Positions 53,754-61,711 of a DNA stretch of 64,000 nucleotides are shown here, one piece after another. Numbering within the stretch: the first letter of the stretch is position 1; each line of letters opens with the position of its first letter. The notes under the pieces are model-generated. The model did no database searches, was not told where the DNA came from, and worked only from the letters and a program-made list of their open reading frames with translations. Origin of the DNA: ZC4RG35 sp036375695 (GTDB taxonomy: Bacteria; Actinomycetota; Acidimicrobiia; Spongiisociales; ZC4RG35); contig DASVBU010000021.1 in NCBI GenBank assembly GCA_036375695.1, forward strand, positions 39,188-103,187, given 5' to 3'. A program made the translations under genes and the position numbers.

Positions 53754-55030
53754 ATCATCCTCCCGGCTGCCGCGAGCTCGGACTCCCGCTCGATCCCGGC
53801 CAGCTTCGGCCCGAGGGCGAGGTTGAGGCCGACCACGATCCCCGCGATCCCGAGCGAGGCCCCACCGACCGCCGTCAGCGACGCCGCGCCGGCGAGCATC
53901 CCGGCCAGGATCAGGCCGAAGCCACCGGACAGCAGCGCGAGCGTGAGCCAGGCGGGGCCCCGCCGGTAGAGGTCACCGAAGAGGAGCGGCCGACCCGACC
54001 GATGTCGCTCCACCCCCTGTGACCGCAACCTCGTGTATTGGATGAACGGGACGATCTTGTGACTGTGCCCGGCGACCGCCAGCGCCAGCCAGGCCAGCAG
54101 CGAGCCGACCTCGACCCCGACGAGGATCATTCGTGTCGCGGGGGTCACATCGGCGAAGGCCGCGGCGACGCCGAAGGCCACTCCGGCGAGGAGGAAGAGG
54201 GTCGAGCAGGCCAGGTAGGCGTGGAGCATCTCCAGCGGCCGGCGGCGGTGTCGGACGCTCGAAGCCAGTGAGACGAGATGGGCGCCCAGCCCGACCAGCA
54301 CCACGAGACCGCCGGCAACGGCCAACCATTCCACTGCGAAGAGCAGCCCGAGTGCGAGAGGGAGGGTCCCCGTGCCGACGGCCGTCACCGCCACCATGCC
54401 CGACCGAGCCCTGGGTCGGTGCGCCAGGAGGAACATGGGCCACAGCTTCTCGGCGACCGCCACGTAGGTGAGACCGAGCCAGCCCAAGAGCCCGAGGTGG
54501 GCATGGGCCAACACCCGATTGGGGAGGAGCGGGAACCAGGCCGCATGCCGGTTGAGCACATAGACCAGACCGAAGCCGACGGTGACGACCAGGTAGGCGA
54601 TCGAGAAGCGCAGACCGATCACCGGCACTCCCCCGCTCCGGGACGACAAGGGGCCGGAGAGGTTCCACGCCGCCGCCGCCACGCCGACCGCCCCCGAAAG
54701 GCCGCCGGCGAGGATCATCCACTCGGGGCCGTGGGCGAAGCCGTTGGGCAGCAGCCATCCGGCCGCCACCATCGCCACCATGGTGAGACGACCCGCTACC
54801 ACCGAGCGAAGCCTCCGGTTGCCGACGACCGGGGCGAACTGGTGCAGGGCACCGAGGACGGCCACGGTGAGGAAGGCGAGCACTCCGGTGTGGACCGCGG
54901 CGACGGCCCCGGGGTGGTTGGGGACCGTGACCAGCTTGTCGGCGGCGAACCAGGAGACGAACCCGAAGCCGAAGAGACCGAACGCCGCGGCACCCAGGAA
55001 CGAGAGGGGGACCGACGGCGGGGGTGTCAT
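53750..55030 (-). CDS. Polytopic membrane protein, heme-copper oxidase/NnrS-like (tentative)
   Basis: A 426-residue protein with about 12 membrane segments and histidines placed within helices: ALHQFAPVVG, RVLAHAHLGLLGWLGL, LEMLHAYLAC and AGHSHKIVPFIQY. This pattern recalls the subunit-I-like fold of heme-copper/NO reductases and NnrS, which bind heme and respond to NO; no copper-B His-His pair that I can identify is present, so catalysis is doubtful. Start at ATG 55030. It is divergent from a DUF2249 gene across an AT-rich inverted repeat. Confidence 0.65.
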   Translation of the reverse strand: MTPPPSVPLSFLGAAAFGLFGFGFVSWFAADKLVTVPNHPGAVAAVHTGVLAFLTVAVLGALHQFAPVVGNRRLRSVVAGRLTMVAMVAAGWLLPNGFAHGPEWMILAGGLSGAVGVAAAAWNLSGPLSSRSGGVPVIGLRFSIAYLVVTVGFGLVYVLNRHAAWFPLLPNRVLAHAHLGLLGWLGLTYVAVAEKLWPMFLLAHRPRARSGMVAVTAVGTGTLPLALGLLFAVEWLAVAGGLVVLVGLGAHLVSLASSVRHRRRPLEMLHAYLACSTLFLLAGVAFGVAAAFADVTPATRMILVGVEVGSLLAWLALAVAGHSHKIVPFIQYTRLRSQGVERHRSGRPLLFGDLYRRGPAWLTLALLSGGFGLILAGMLAGAASLTAVGGASLGIAGIVVGLNLALGPKLAGIERESELAAAGRMM

Positions 55031-55066
55031 CGCCACTCGATCGCCCGGGATCACGACCCTGTCTCC

Positions 55067-55101
55067 TTGTCTTCCATTTTTTCTACTCTATGCTAGAAAA
55101 A
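55067..55101. promoter_or_regulatory. Divergent promoter with AT-rich inverted-repeat operator
   Basis: TTTTTCTA (55078-55085), 8-bp spacer, TAGAAAAA (55094-55101): perfect 8-bp arms. On the + strand TTGTCT (55067-55072), 16 bp, TATGCT (55089-55094) is a good promoter for the DUF2249-regulator pair, with the -10 in the repeat. The repeat also covers the region where the minus-strand operon promoter must lie. Its A/T content stands out in this GC-rich window. The neighbouring SufR-like regulator is the obvious candidate to bind it. Confidence 0.7.
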
Positions 55102-55140
55102 TCTGAAGGCAAAGGGGTCTTTCGACCCGAAGGAGTGGAG

Positions 55141-55581
55141 ATGGCCATCGAACTGGACGTCAGGGACCTGGTCCCCCGCGACCGTCACACCAGGATCTTC
55201 GAGGCACTCGACGGGCTGCAGCCCGGCGAGACGCTGCGTCTGATCAACGATCACGACCCGGTGCCCCTCCGGTACCAACTCGAGGCCGAGCGACCCGAGC
55301 ACTTCCGCTGGGACTACATCGAGCAGGGACCGGAGCGGTGGGTGGTCGATATCACCAGTCGCGCCAGGGTCTTCGATGCCCGCCCCATCCTGCGCTCCGG
55401 CGGGGAGCCCTTCTCGGCCATCATGGAGGCGGTGTCACAGGTGAGCGACGACGAGATCTTCGTGCTCTACGCGCCCTTCGAGCCCGTCCCTCTCGAGGGA
55501 GTGCTCGCCGAGCAGGGCTTCCGGCATGTGGCCGACAAGATCGGAGAGGATGACTGGAGGGTCATCTTCCTGCGCCAATGA
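55141..55581 (+). CDS. Protein with two DUF2249 domains
   Basis: A 146-residue protein made of two DUF2249 units: residues 1-72 (ELDVRDLVPRDRHTRIFEAL, TLRLINDHDPVPLRYQL) and about 76-146 (ARPILRSGGEPFSAIMEAV, FVLYAPFEPVPLEGVLAEQG). DUF2249 genes accompany hemerythrin, nitrite/NO metabolism and Fe-S genes in many bacteria; the fold is SirA/TusA-like. Start ATG 55141 with GAAGGAG; an ATG at 55090 is in frame but lies in the promoter. It overlaps the regulator gene by 4 bp. Confidence 0.85.
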   Translation: MAIELDVRDLVPRDRHTRIFEALDGLQPGETLRLINDHDPVPLRYQLEAERPEHFRWDYIEQGPERWVVDITSRARVFDARPILRSGGEPFSAIMEAVSQVSDDEIFVLYAPFEPVPLEGVLAEQGFRHVADKIGEDDWRVIFLRQ

Positions 55582-56222
55582 GCCAACAGGTCCAGCAGCA
55601 GGCACGCGCCCTCGGTGACCCGACCCGTCATCGCATCTTCCGGCACATCCTCGAGTCGGAGGGGCCCGTCGGGGTCGCCGAGCTGACCGAGCTGCTCGGA
55701 CTCAACCACAACGCCATCCGCCAGCACCTGTCCAGGTTGGAAGGCGCCGGTCTGGTGGTGCGGACCCAGGCGCCGCCGCACGGACGCGGGCGTCCGAGAC
55801 TCGTCTTCCAGGCGCATCCCGACGCCGAGGCGGACTGGGGCAGCGGAGGCGCCTACCAGCGCCTCAGCCTGATGCTCGTGGAGATGCTCCGAAGTGGCGA
55901 CACGGCGATCGAGGTCGGTCGCCGCGCCGGTCGGGAGAGCGATCCCGGAGCCGGCCCGGGAGCGGTGGAACGTCTCCGGGACGCGCTGGACAAGGGCGGC
56001 TTCGCACCGGTCCTCATCGAGGGTGAGGGGAACGCCGAGTTCTCCCTGCAGCGATGCCCGTTCGTGGCCGCCGCCGAGGCCGACCCGGACACCGTGTGCT
56101 CACTGCATCTCGGGCTGGCACAGGGCCTCGCCGAGCAGAACGGGGTGGTCGTGGAGGCATTGGAACGCCGGCATCCGAGACGGGCGGGATGCCGGCTCCG
56201 GTTTCGTCTCCAGGCCTCCTGA
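55578..56222 (+). CDS. SufR-like winged-helix regulator with C-terminal cysteines
   Basis: A 214-residue ArsR/DeoR-like regulator. Residues about 8-75 form the winged helix (ALGDPTRHRIFRHILESEG, ELTELLGLNHNAIRQHLSRL); the C-terminal half carries Cys160 (QRCPF), Cys174 (DTVCSLHLGL) and Cys205 (AGCRLRF). The order and rough spacing resemble SufR, an Fe-S-cluster sensor. An Fe-S or metal-dependent redox/NO switch is therefore a reasonable inference. It is translated with DUF2249 and probably controls the divergent hemerythrin operon. Confidence 0.75.
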   Translation: MSQQVQQQARALGDPTRHRIFRHILESEGPVGVAELTELLGLNHNAIRQHLSRLEGAGLVVRTQAPPHGRGRPRLVFQAHPDAEADWGSGGAYQRLSLMLVEMLRSGDTAIEVGRRAGRESDPGAGPGAVERLRDALDKGGFAPVLIEGEGNAEFSLQRCPFVAAAEADPDTVCSLHLGLAQGLAEQNGVVVEALERRHPRRAGCRLRFRLQAS

Positions 56223-56267
56223 CCGGGCATAGAGCCGGTTGGGCCGGCGACCTGCTACACAACTCCC

Positions 56268-58958
56268 GTGGATCCGGGTGAGAGGCCTTCGGGCGTGACC
56301 GGCGACGTGGGGGAACGCCCCCAGACCGTCACGCTCCTCTATGTCGACCTCGCCGATTCGACCCATCTGGTCAGGGACCTGGGAGACGAGTACCCGCGGC
56401 TGCTCAGGGTCTTCCACACCCTGGTGGGTGAGGCCACATCGGAGCGCCACGGACGCGTGGGACGCACCGAGGGCGACCGTGTCCTCTGCGTCTTCACCGA
56501 TCCCCTCTCTGCGGTCACGGCGGCACACGACATCCAGAGCCGGATGGCCACCACCGACTGGCAAGGAGATGCCAGGCCCCTCGCCCGGATAGGGCTCCAT
56601 ACGGGCGCCACCACCATCGATCTGGTGGGTCCCGAGGTGGATCGGGCCCAGGCGATCTCGGAGGCCGCGCAGGCCGGCCAGGTCCTCGTGTCCGAGACGA
56701 CACGTCACCTCGTCGAGGACGAACTACGCGCCCGTGGATGGGGGCTGTGGGACCTCGGTGCCTTCTCTCTCCCGGGACGGGCGGAGTCGGAGCGTCTGAT
56801 CCGGATCGACTTCCCGGACGTGCCCTCCGCGATCATCCCGCCGCGAGCCCGGCCCAAGCTCGCGTCCCGTGTGCCGCTGCCTGCGACCCGGATCGTGGGG
56901 CGAGCTGACGACATCGATGGCGTGGCCGAGCTCCTGAGGCGCTCCCACCTGGTCACCATCACCGGGCCGGGGGGCATCGGCAAGACACGCCTCGCCGTCG
57001 AGATCGCCCATCGGCTCGAGGCCGAGTTCGCCGATGGCGCCGTATTCGTGGACCTCGCCGCCGTGCGGGACCCGGAGCAGGTGCCCGTGGCCGTGGCCCG
57101 GGCGCTCGGGATATTCGAGGGGCCGGACCGTGGTGTCCTCGAGGCCCTGGAGAGCGTGGCCGGGGATGCCGAGCTCCTGGTCGTCCTGGACAACATGGAG
57201 CAGGTCGAGGACGCAGCCCGCCCGGTGGGCCACTTCGTCGATGCCATGCCGCATTCCAAGATCCTGGTGACCAGCCGATCCCCGCTTCGGTCCTCCAGGG
57301 AGCAGGAGTATCCGTTGGCGGCCCTGCCCGTCCCGGCCGAGTCGGCAACGGAGGAGGAAATCGCCCGCTCGGAGGCGGTGACCCTCCTCCGGGAGAGGGC
57401 TGCGGGTGTTCGACCCGATTTCGAGATCACCCCCGACAACCGAGCCGCCGTGGCGGAGATAACGCGCAAGCTGGACGGGCTTCCTCTGGCCATCGAGCTG
57501 GCCGCAACCCGGCTCCGCATCCTCACGCCCGAGATGCTGCTGCAGCGTCTCGACGACCGTCTCGGGATCCTCGACCGTGCCCGCGCAGACGCCCCTGAGC
57601 GGCATCGCACCCTCCGGGCGGCAGTGGAATGGAGTCACGACATGCTCGACGACGACGAGAGGATCCTGTTTCGCCGTCTCGGAGCCTTCTCGGGCGGATT
57701 CCCCATAGACGGGATGCTCGCCGTCGCCGGCGAATCGGTCCCCGATCCGGTGAGCACGCTCGAAGAGCTGGTCACCAAGTCCATGGTCGTGTTCTCGCTG
57801 ACCGACGGTGAGCCTCGCTACCGGTTGCTCGAGACGCTGCGCGAATTCGCACTGGAGCGTCTTCGCGACTCAGGGGAGGACGACGAGGCCCGCGACCGTC
57901 ACCTCGACTGGTGCCACGGCATCGCCAACCGCATCCAGAACGAACTGGCCACGCCCTTCTTCCCCGACCTCCTCGACGTCCTCGAGCGGGAGCGCTACAA
58001 CCTGGTCGCTGCCTTCGGTTGGTGCCTGGAGGGCGGTGGCGACATCGAGAAGGCCCTGGACATCTGTGGCCGCCTCGCCCTCTTCTGGGACACCCGCGGA
58101 TTCGTCACCGAGGGCATCGAGTGGACCGAACGGCTCCTCGAGGCGGCAGGCGCGGCCGACACCCCCGGTCGTGCCGCAGCCCTATCGACACTGGGATGGC
58201 TCGCCATGCTCGCTGGGGACCCGGCGCGATCCAAGGAGACTTTGGAGGAGTCCGACGCCACATGGCGCCGACTCGGGGACGACGCCAAGCTGTGCCATGC
58301 CCTGGCGATGCGGGGGATGACGACCTACAACATGGGCCTGCTCGAAGAGGCCGAGGCGCAATTCGCCGAAGCGGTGGAGCTGGCGGGGCAATACCCCGAG
58401 ATGGAGTGGATCGCCGAGGCATGGGTTCCCTATGGGCTCGCACACATCGCCCTGGCCAGGGGAGACGTCCCCGGGACACTGGAGCAGCTGACGAAGGTCC
58501 TCGAGTACTCCAAGGACAACGGGCTCACCTGGGGCGTGGGCCACGCCCAACTCAGCCTCGGGGTGCTCGCCTTCATGGGTGGCGACGCGGCAATCGCAGT
58601 GGAACGTCTCACCGAGAGCCTGATGGTTCGGGAGCAGCTGCGGGACGCCCGCGGAATCGGCGACTGTCTCGGGATCATGGCCCTGCTCGCCTCGAGTCTC
58701 GGCGACCAGCGTCTCGCCGCCGTCCTGCTCGGCGCCGCCCAGGTGCGTCGTGAGGCGTCGGGTCACATCCCCGTCCCGTGGATGCAGCCGCTCCTCCAGT
58801 CGGCGGTGGCCACCGCCGAAGAGGCGCTCGGCCCCGACTACGCCGTGGCAATCGCCGAGGGACGGAGCAACGCGTCACAGGGGGCTGGATGGTTCGTGGA
58901 GCGACTGCGGACCCTGGTTGCCGCATCGAGCGACCCGCAGCAGCAGGTCGAAATCTAA
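56268..58958 (+). CDS. Nucleotidyl cyclase-like domain fused to a STAND ATPase and TPR-like repeats
   Basis: An 896-residue regulator-like protein. Residues about 15-190: class III cyclase fold (LLYVDLADSTHLVRDLG; GRTEGDRVLCVF), retaining Asp residues where metal binds. About 205-480: NB-ARC-like ATPase with ITGPGGIGKTRLAVEIA (Walker A), LLVVLDNMEQV (Walker B), TSRSPLR and GLPLAIELAATRL. About 490-880: helical repeats. This cyclase-ATPase-TPR architecture is common in actinobacteria and resembles AfsR/MalT-type signalling proteins, but there is no LuxR DNA-binding domain at the C-terminus. Start GTG 56268. Confidence 0.88.
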   Translation: MDPGERPSGVTGDVGERPQTVTLLYVDLADSTHLVRDLGDEYPRLLRVFHTLVGEATSERHGRVGRTEGDRVLCVFTDPLSAVTAAHDIQSRMATTDWQGDARPLARIGLHTGATTIDLVGPEVDRAQAISEAAQAGQVLVSETTRHLVEDELRARGWGLWDLGAFSLPGRAESERLIRIDFPDVPSAIIPPRARPKLASRVPLPATRIVGRADDIDGVAELLRRSHLVTITGPGGIGKTRLAVEIAHRLEAEFADGAVFVDLAAVRDPEQVPVAVARALGIFEGPDRGVLEALESVAGDAELLVVLDNMEQVEDAARPVGHFVDAMPHSKILVTSRSPLRSSREQEYPLAALPVPAESATEEEIARSEAVTLLRERAAGVRPDFEITPDNRAAVAEITRKLDGLPLAIELAATRLRILTPEMLLQRLDDRLGILDRARADAPERHRTLRAAVEWSHDMLDDDERILFRRLGAFSGGFPIDGMLAVAGESVPDPVSTLEELVTKSMVVFSLTDGEPRYRLLETLREFALERLRDSGEDDEARDRHLDWCHGIANRIQNELATPFFPDLLDVLERERYNLVAAFGWCLEGGGDIEKALDICGRLALFWDTRGFVTEGIEWTERLLEAAGAADTPGRAAALSTLGWLAMLAGDPARSKETLEESDATWRRLGDDAKLCHALAMRGMTTYNMGLLEEAEAQFAEAVELAGQYPEMEWIAEAWVPYGLAHIALARGDVPGTLEQLTKVLEYSKDNGLTWGVGHAQLSLGVLAFMGGDAAIAVERLTESLMVREQLRDARGIGDCLGIMALLASSLGDQRLAAVLLGAAQVRREASGHIPVPWMQPLLQSAVATAEEALGPDYAVAIAEGRSNASQGAGWFVERLRTLVAASSDPQQQVEI

Positions 58959-58970
58959 AACTGTGGAGCC

Positions 58971-59020
58971 TTGACAATAGAGAGCCATTTGATCTAAATT
59001 CGGTCTAGGTCATCTTTAGA
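58971..59020 (+). promoter_or_regulatory. Near-consensus promoter with inverted repeat before the DoxX-like gene
   Basis: TTGACA (58971-58976), 18-bp spacer, TAAATT (58995-59000): the closest match to a sigma-70 consensus in the window. An inverted repeat TCTAAA (58993-58998) ... TTTAGA (59015-59020) overlaps the -10 and the start of the transcript, and AGAAGGAG then leads into the ATG. Strong promoter plus overlapping repeat suggests a tightly repressed gene. Confidence 0.7.
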
Positions 59021-59030
59021 AGGAGAGACC

Positions 59031-59426
59031 ATGACCACAGGCACTGCAACGGCCCCCACCGGGACGGTCGAGCACTCGACGATCGCCTACCGGATCCTCC
59101 ATCTCGGGTTCACCGTGGCCCCGATCCTCTTCGGGTTGGACAAGTTCACCAACCTGATGGTGGATTGGACCCAGTACCTGCCCGGCTTCGTCACCGACCG
59201 GGTCGACGGAGCGGTGGTGATGGGGATAGTCGGCGTGATCGAGATCGTCGCTGGTGTCGGGGTCTGGCTTCGGCCCAGGATCTTCGCCCCTGTGGTGGCA
59301 GCCTGGCTGGGGCTGATCATCATCACCCTGGCGATCACCGGGGGCTACTGGGACATCGCGCTGCGTGACTTCGGGCTCCTCCTCGCAGCGGCGGCCCTGG
59401 CCCAGCTGGCCCGCGCCCACGGCTGA
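59031..59426 (+). CDS. DoxX-like membrane protein
   Basis: A 131-residue protein with four hydrophobic segments: AYRILHLGFTVAPILFGLDKF, AVVMGIVGVIEIVAGVGVWL, IFAPVVAAWLGLIIITLAI and DFGLLLAAAALAQLARA. The FGLDKF and IEIVAG elements resemble DoxX/MauE-type small membrane proteins, several of which link to thiol or quinone stress. Start ATG 59031 with AGAAGGAG. It has its own consensus-like promoter. Confidence 0.72.
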   Translation: MTTGTATAPTGTVEHSTIAYRILHLGFTVAPILFGLDKFTNLMVDWTQYLPGFVTDRVDGAVVMGIVGVIEIVAGVGVWLRPRIFAPVVAAWLGLIIITLAITGGYWDIALRDFGLLLAAAALAQLARAHG

Positions 59427-59488
59427 ACCCACCCACGGACGGCGCCTCCCACCGCCGGTCAGCAGCCTCGCGACGGTGGGGGGGCCGT

Positions 59489-59519
59489 CCTACGCGTCGC
59501 CCGTCGGGTGACGCGTAGG
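59489..59519 (+). terminator. Long near-perfect hairpin in the DoxX-tnaA gap
   Basis: CCTACGCGTC and GACGCGTAGG pair perfectly (10 bp) and the inner GCCC/GGGT extends the stem to 14 bp with one G-U, leaving a short loop. It lies 62 bp after the DoxX-like stop. There is no T-run, so it may be a weak or Rho-assisted terminator or another structured element. A second hairpin, CCAGGG-8 nt-CCCTGG (59613-59632), precedes tnaA. Nothing else is seen in 59427-59665. Confidence 0.45.
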
Positions 59520-59665
59520 TGAACAGCCCGACCATCAGAGCCCGACCATCACTGAGCCGACCGAATCGGTCACCCAGGGACCTGGAGAACGCGGCACGCG
59601 GCGCGGGGCTGACCAGGGTCTTTCGGCCCTGGGGCAGCTGCGGCTCGGGGCGGATACTCCGCCCC

Positions 59666-61036
59666 ATGGTCCCGAAGACGATCATCGAGCCATTCCGCAT
59701 CCACTCGGTCGAGCCGCTGCGGATCACCACCGAGGCCGAGCGCCGGCAGGCCATTCAGCGGGCGGGGTACAACCTGTTCTCGCTGCCCAGCCAGGACGTT
59801 CTCATCGATCTGCTCACCGACTCAGGCACAGGCGCGATGTCGAGCGAGCAATGGGCCGGAATGCAGCGCGGCGACGAGTCCTACGCCGGCTCGCCGTCGT
59901 GGTTCCGGTTCGAGGAGGCCGTCCGCTCCCTCTGGCCGCTGAAGCACATCATCCCCACCCATCAGGGCCGCGCCGCCGAGAAGATCCTCTTCAGCGTCCT
60001 GGGCGGGCCAGGCAAGATCGTCCCGTCCAACACCCACTTCGACACCACCCGGGCGAACATCGAGGCCACCGGGGCCCAAGCCGTCGACCTGGTCATCCGG
60101 GAGGGGCTCGACCCGGCCTTCGAGCACCCCTTCAAGGGGAACATGGACCTGGAACGGCTCGAGGCGCTCCTCGCCGACCACGGGGACCGCGTCCCGGTCG
60201 TCTTCGTCACCATCACCAACAACTCCGGAGGTGGCCAACCGGTGTCCCTGGAGAACATGCGCGGCATCCGGGGGGTGTGCGACCGCCACGGGAAGATGCT
60301 GTTCGTCGACGCCTGCCGGTTCGCCGAGAACGCCTGGTTCGTCCGCCAGCGGGAGCCCGGTCAAGGGCACCGCAGCGTGGCCGAGATCGTCCGCGACTTC
60401 GCCTCACTGGTCGACGGCATGACCATGAGCGCCAAGAAGGACGGCCTGGCCAACATCGGCGGGTGGCTGGCGCTGAACGACGACGACCTGGCGGCGCGGT
60501 GTCGCAACCTCCTCATCCTCACCGAAGGCTTCCCCACCTACGGCGGCCTCGCCGGCCGCGACCTCGACGCCATCGCCCAGGGTCTGAAGGAGGTGGTCGA
60601 GCACGACTATCTCCGCTACCGGATCCGCTCCACGGAGTACCTCGGCGAGGGTCTCGTCGCCGCCGGCATCCCCATCGTGAGACCGGTGGGCGGCCACGCC
60701 GTCTACATCGACGCCAGGTCGCTGCTCCCCCACATCCCGCCGCTCCAGTACCCCGGCCAGTCGCTGGCCGTCGCCCTCTACGAGGAGGGAGGGATCCGGA
60801 GCTGCGAGATCGGCTCGGTGATGTTCGGCCGCAAGCCGGACGGGTCGGAGCAGCCGGCAGCCATGGAGCTGGTCAGGCTTGCCGTGCCCCGCCGCACCTA
60901 CACGCAGAGCCACATCGACTATGTGATAGAGGTCGCCGGAGAGGTGGCGTCACGGGCGTCCGAGCTGGGCGGCTACCGGATCGCCTGGGAGCCGCCCGCG
61001 CTGCGGCATTTCACCGCACGCTTCGAGCGTCTCTGA
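59666..61036 (+). CDS. tnaA: Tryptophanase (tryptophan indole-lyase) family enzyme
   Basis: A 456-residue PLP enzyme of the beta-eliminating lyase family, matching E. coli TnaA and tyrosine phenol-lyase along its length: IDLLTDSGTGAMS, IPTHQGRAAEKI, TNNSGGGQPVSL, DACRFAENAWF, and MSAKKDG with the PLP lysine at about 258. Where tyrosine phenol-lyase has MERG with its substrate-binding Arg, this protein has IRSCEIGS, as in tryptophanase (IRAVEIGS), and FDTT matches TnaA. It would thus split tryptophan to indole, pyruvate and ammonia. No TnaC-type leader is seen. Start ATG 59666, 7 nt after GATACT. Confidence 0.85.
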   Translation: MVPKTIIEPFRIHSVEPLRITTEAERRQAIQRAGYNLFSLPSQDVLIDLLTDSGTGAMSSEQWAGMQRGDESYAGSPSWFRFEEAVRSLWPLKHIIPTHQGRAAEKILFSVLGGPGKIVPSNTHFDTTRANIEATGAQAVDLVIREGLDPAFEHPFKGNMDLERLEALLADHGDRVPVVFVTITNNSGGGQPVSLENMRGIRGVCDRHGKMLFVDACRFAENAWFVRQREPGQGHRSVAEIVRDFASLVDGMTMSAKKDGLANIGGWLALNDDDLAARCRNLLILTEGFPTYGGLAGRDLDAIAQGLKEVVEHDYLRYRIRSTEYLGEGLVAAGIPIVRPVGGHAVYIDARSLLPHIPPLQYPGQSLAVALYEEGGIRSCEIGSVMFGRKPDGSEQPAAMELVRLAVPRRTYTQSHIDYVIEVAGEVASRASELGGYRIAWEPPALRHFTARFERL

Positions 61037-61110
61037 GTTCCCCCACGACCGCGGGGAGTGGGGAAGGTGCCGCCGGGCGAACGAACTGCGTCCCGGGGCC
61101 AAGGGGGTGC
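61037..61110 (+). repeat. Double-hairpin intergenic repeat, divergent copy
   Basis: This starts directly at the tnaA stop. First hairpin CCCCCA-cgaccgcggggag-TGGGG as in the 52-kb array; then GGAAGGTGCCG and a second stem CCGGG...CCCGG with different bases and a longer loop. It lies between tnaA and the convergent dps gene. Confidence 0.65.
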
Positions 61111-61114
61111 CGGC

Positions 61115-61576
61115 TCAGGCGGCCGTGGAGCGGAGCATCCAGGACGCCTTCTCATGGGCCTCGATGCGTCCGGTGACCAGGTCGGCGGTGCCGACGTCGT
61201 CGGCTTCCTCGGCGGTCGAGACGAGGTCTCGCGCCTTCTTGATCACCGTCTCGTGACCCTCGACCAGGTCCTCCACCATCTTCACCGCATCGGGCACCCG
61301 CTTCGGCTGGGTGATGCTGCTGAGCTCGGAGAACTCGGCGAAGCTGGCAGGGGCGAACTCACCGAGTGCCCTGATCCGCTCTGCGAGCAGGTCGATTCCC
61401 TCGGCGAGCTCCTGGTACTGCTCCTCGAACAGGAGGTGGAGACTCCGGAACATCGGACCTTCCACGTTCCAGTGGTAGCCCTGGGTCTTCAGGTAGAGGC
61501 TGTAGGTGTCGGCCAGCATCTCCGCCAGACCCTCCACGATCTGCTTGCGATCGGTGTCCTGGATACCTGTGCTCAT
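61115..61576 (-). CDS. dps: Dps-family DNA-binding ferritin-like protein
   Basis: A 153-residue Dps: LADTYSLYLKTQGYHWNVEGPMFRSLHLLFEEQY (first helix pair with the ferroxidase His and the Asp/Glu partners), ELAEGIDLLAERIRALG (Asp and Glu ligands) and the C-terminal helices. Dps forms 12-mers that oxidise Fe2+ with peroxide and protect DNA. Start ATG 61576 with GGAAGG upstream. It is divergent from a metallothionein gene with two inverted repeats between them. Confidence 0.93.
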   Translation of the reverse strand: MSTGIQDTDRKQIVEGLAEMLADTYSLYLKTQGYHWNVEGPMFRSLHLLFEEQYQELAEGIDLLAERIRALGEFAPASFAEFSELSSITQPKRVPDAVKMVEDLVEGHETVIKKARDLVSTAEEADDVGTADLVTGRIEAHEKASWMLRSTAA

Positions 61577-61636
61577 GTCTTTCCTTCCGGGGGCGAGTCC
61601 CTTCGCCCTCCGAGCGGTGATACCCACGGCCCAGGA

Positions 61637-61665
61637 GCGTCGAAACGACGCGCCAGGTTTGGCGC
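61637..61665. promoter_or_regulatory. Two adjoining inverted repeats in the dps-metallothionein gap
   Basis: GCGTCG-aaa-CGACGC (61637-61651) and GCGCCA-ggtt-TGGCGC (61650-61665) are both perfect and share two bases. They lie in the 135-bp divergent region between dps and the metallothionein gene, where stress- or metal-responsive regulators would bind. The regulator is unknown. Confidence 0.5.
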
Positions 61666-61711
61666 CGAACGGGCGGAGGTATTGGAGGGAACAGACTCCC
61701 GAGGAGAGAAG

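Noticed and set aside
59427..59665. TnaC-type leader peptide upstream of tryptophanase
   Set aside because: The only in-frame upstream codons run into tnaA without a stop and do not show the Trp-Asp-Pro spacing of TnaC.
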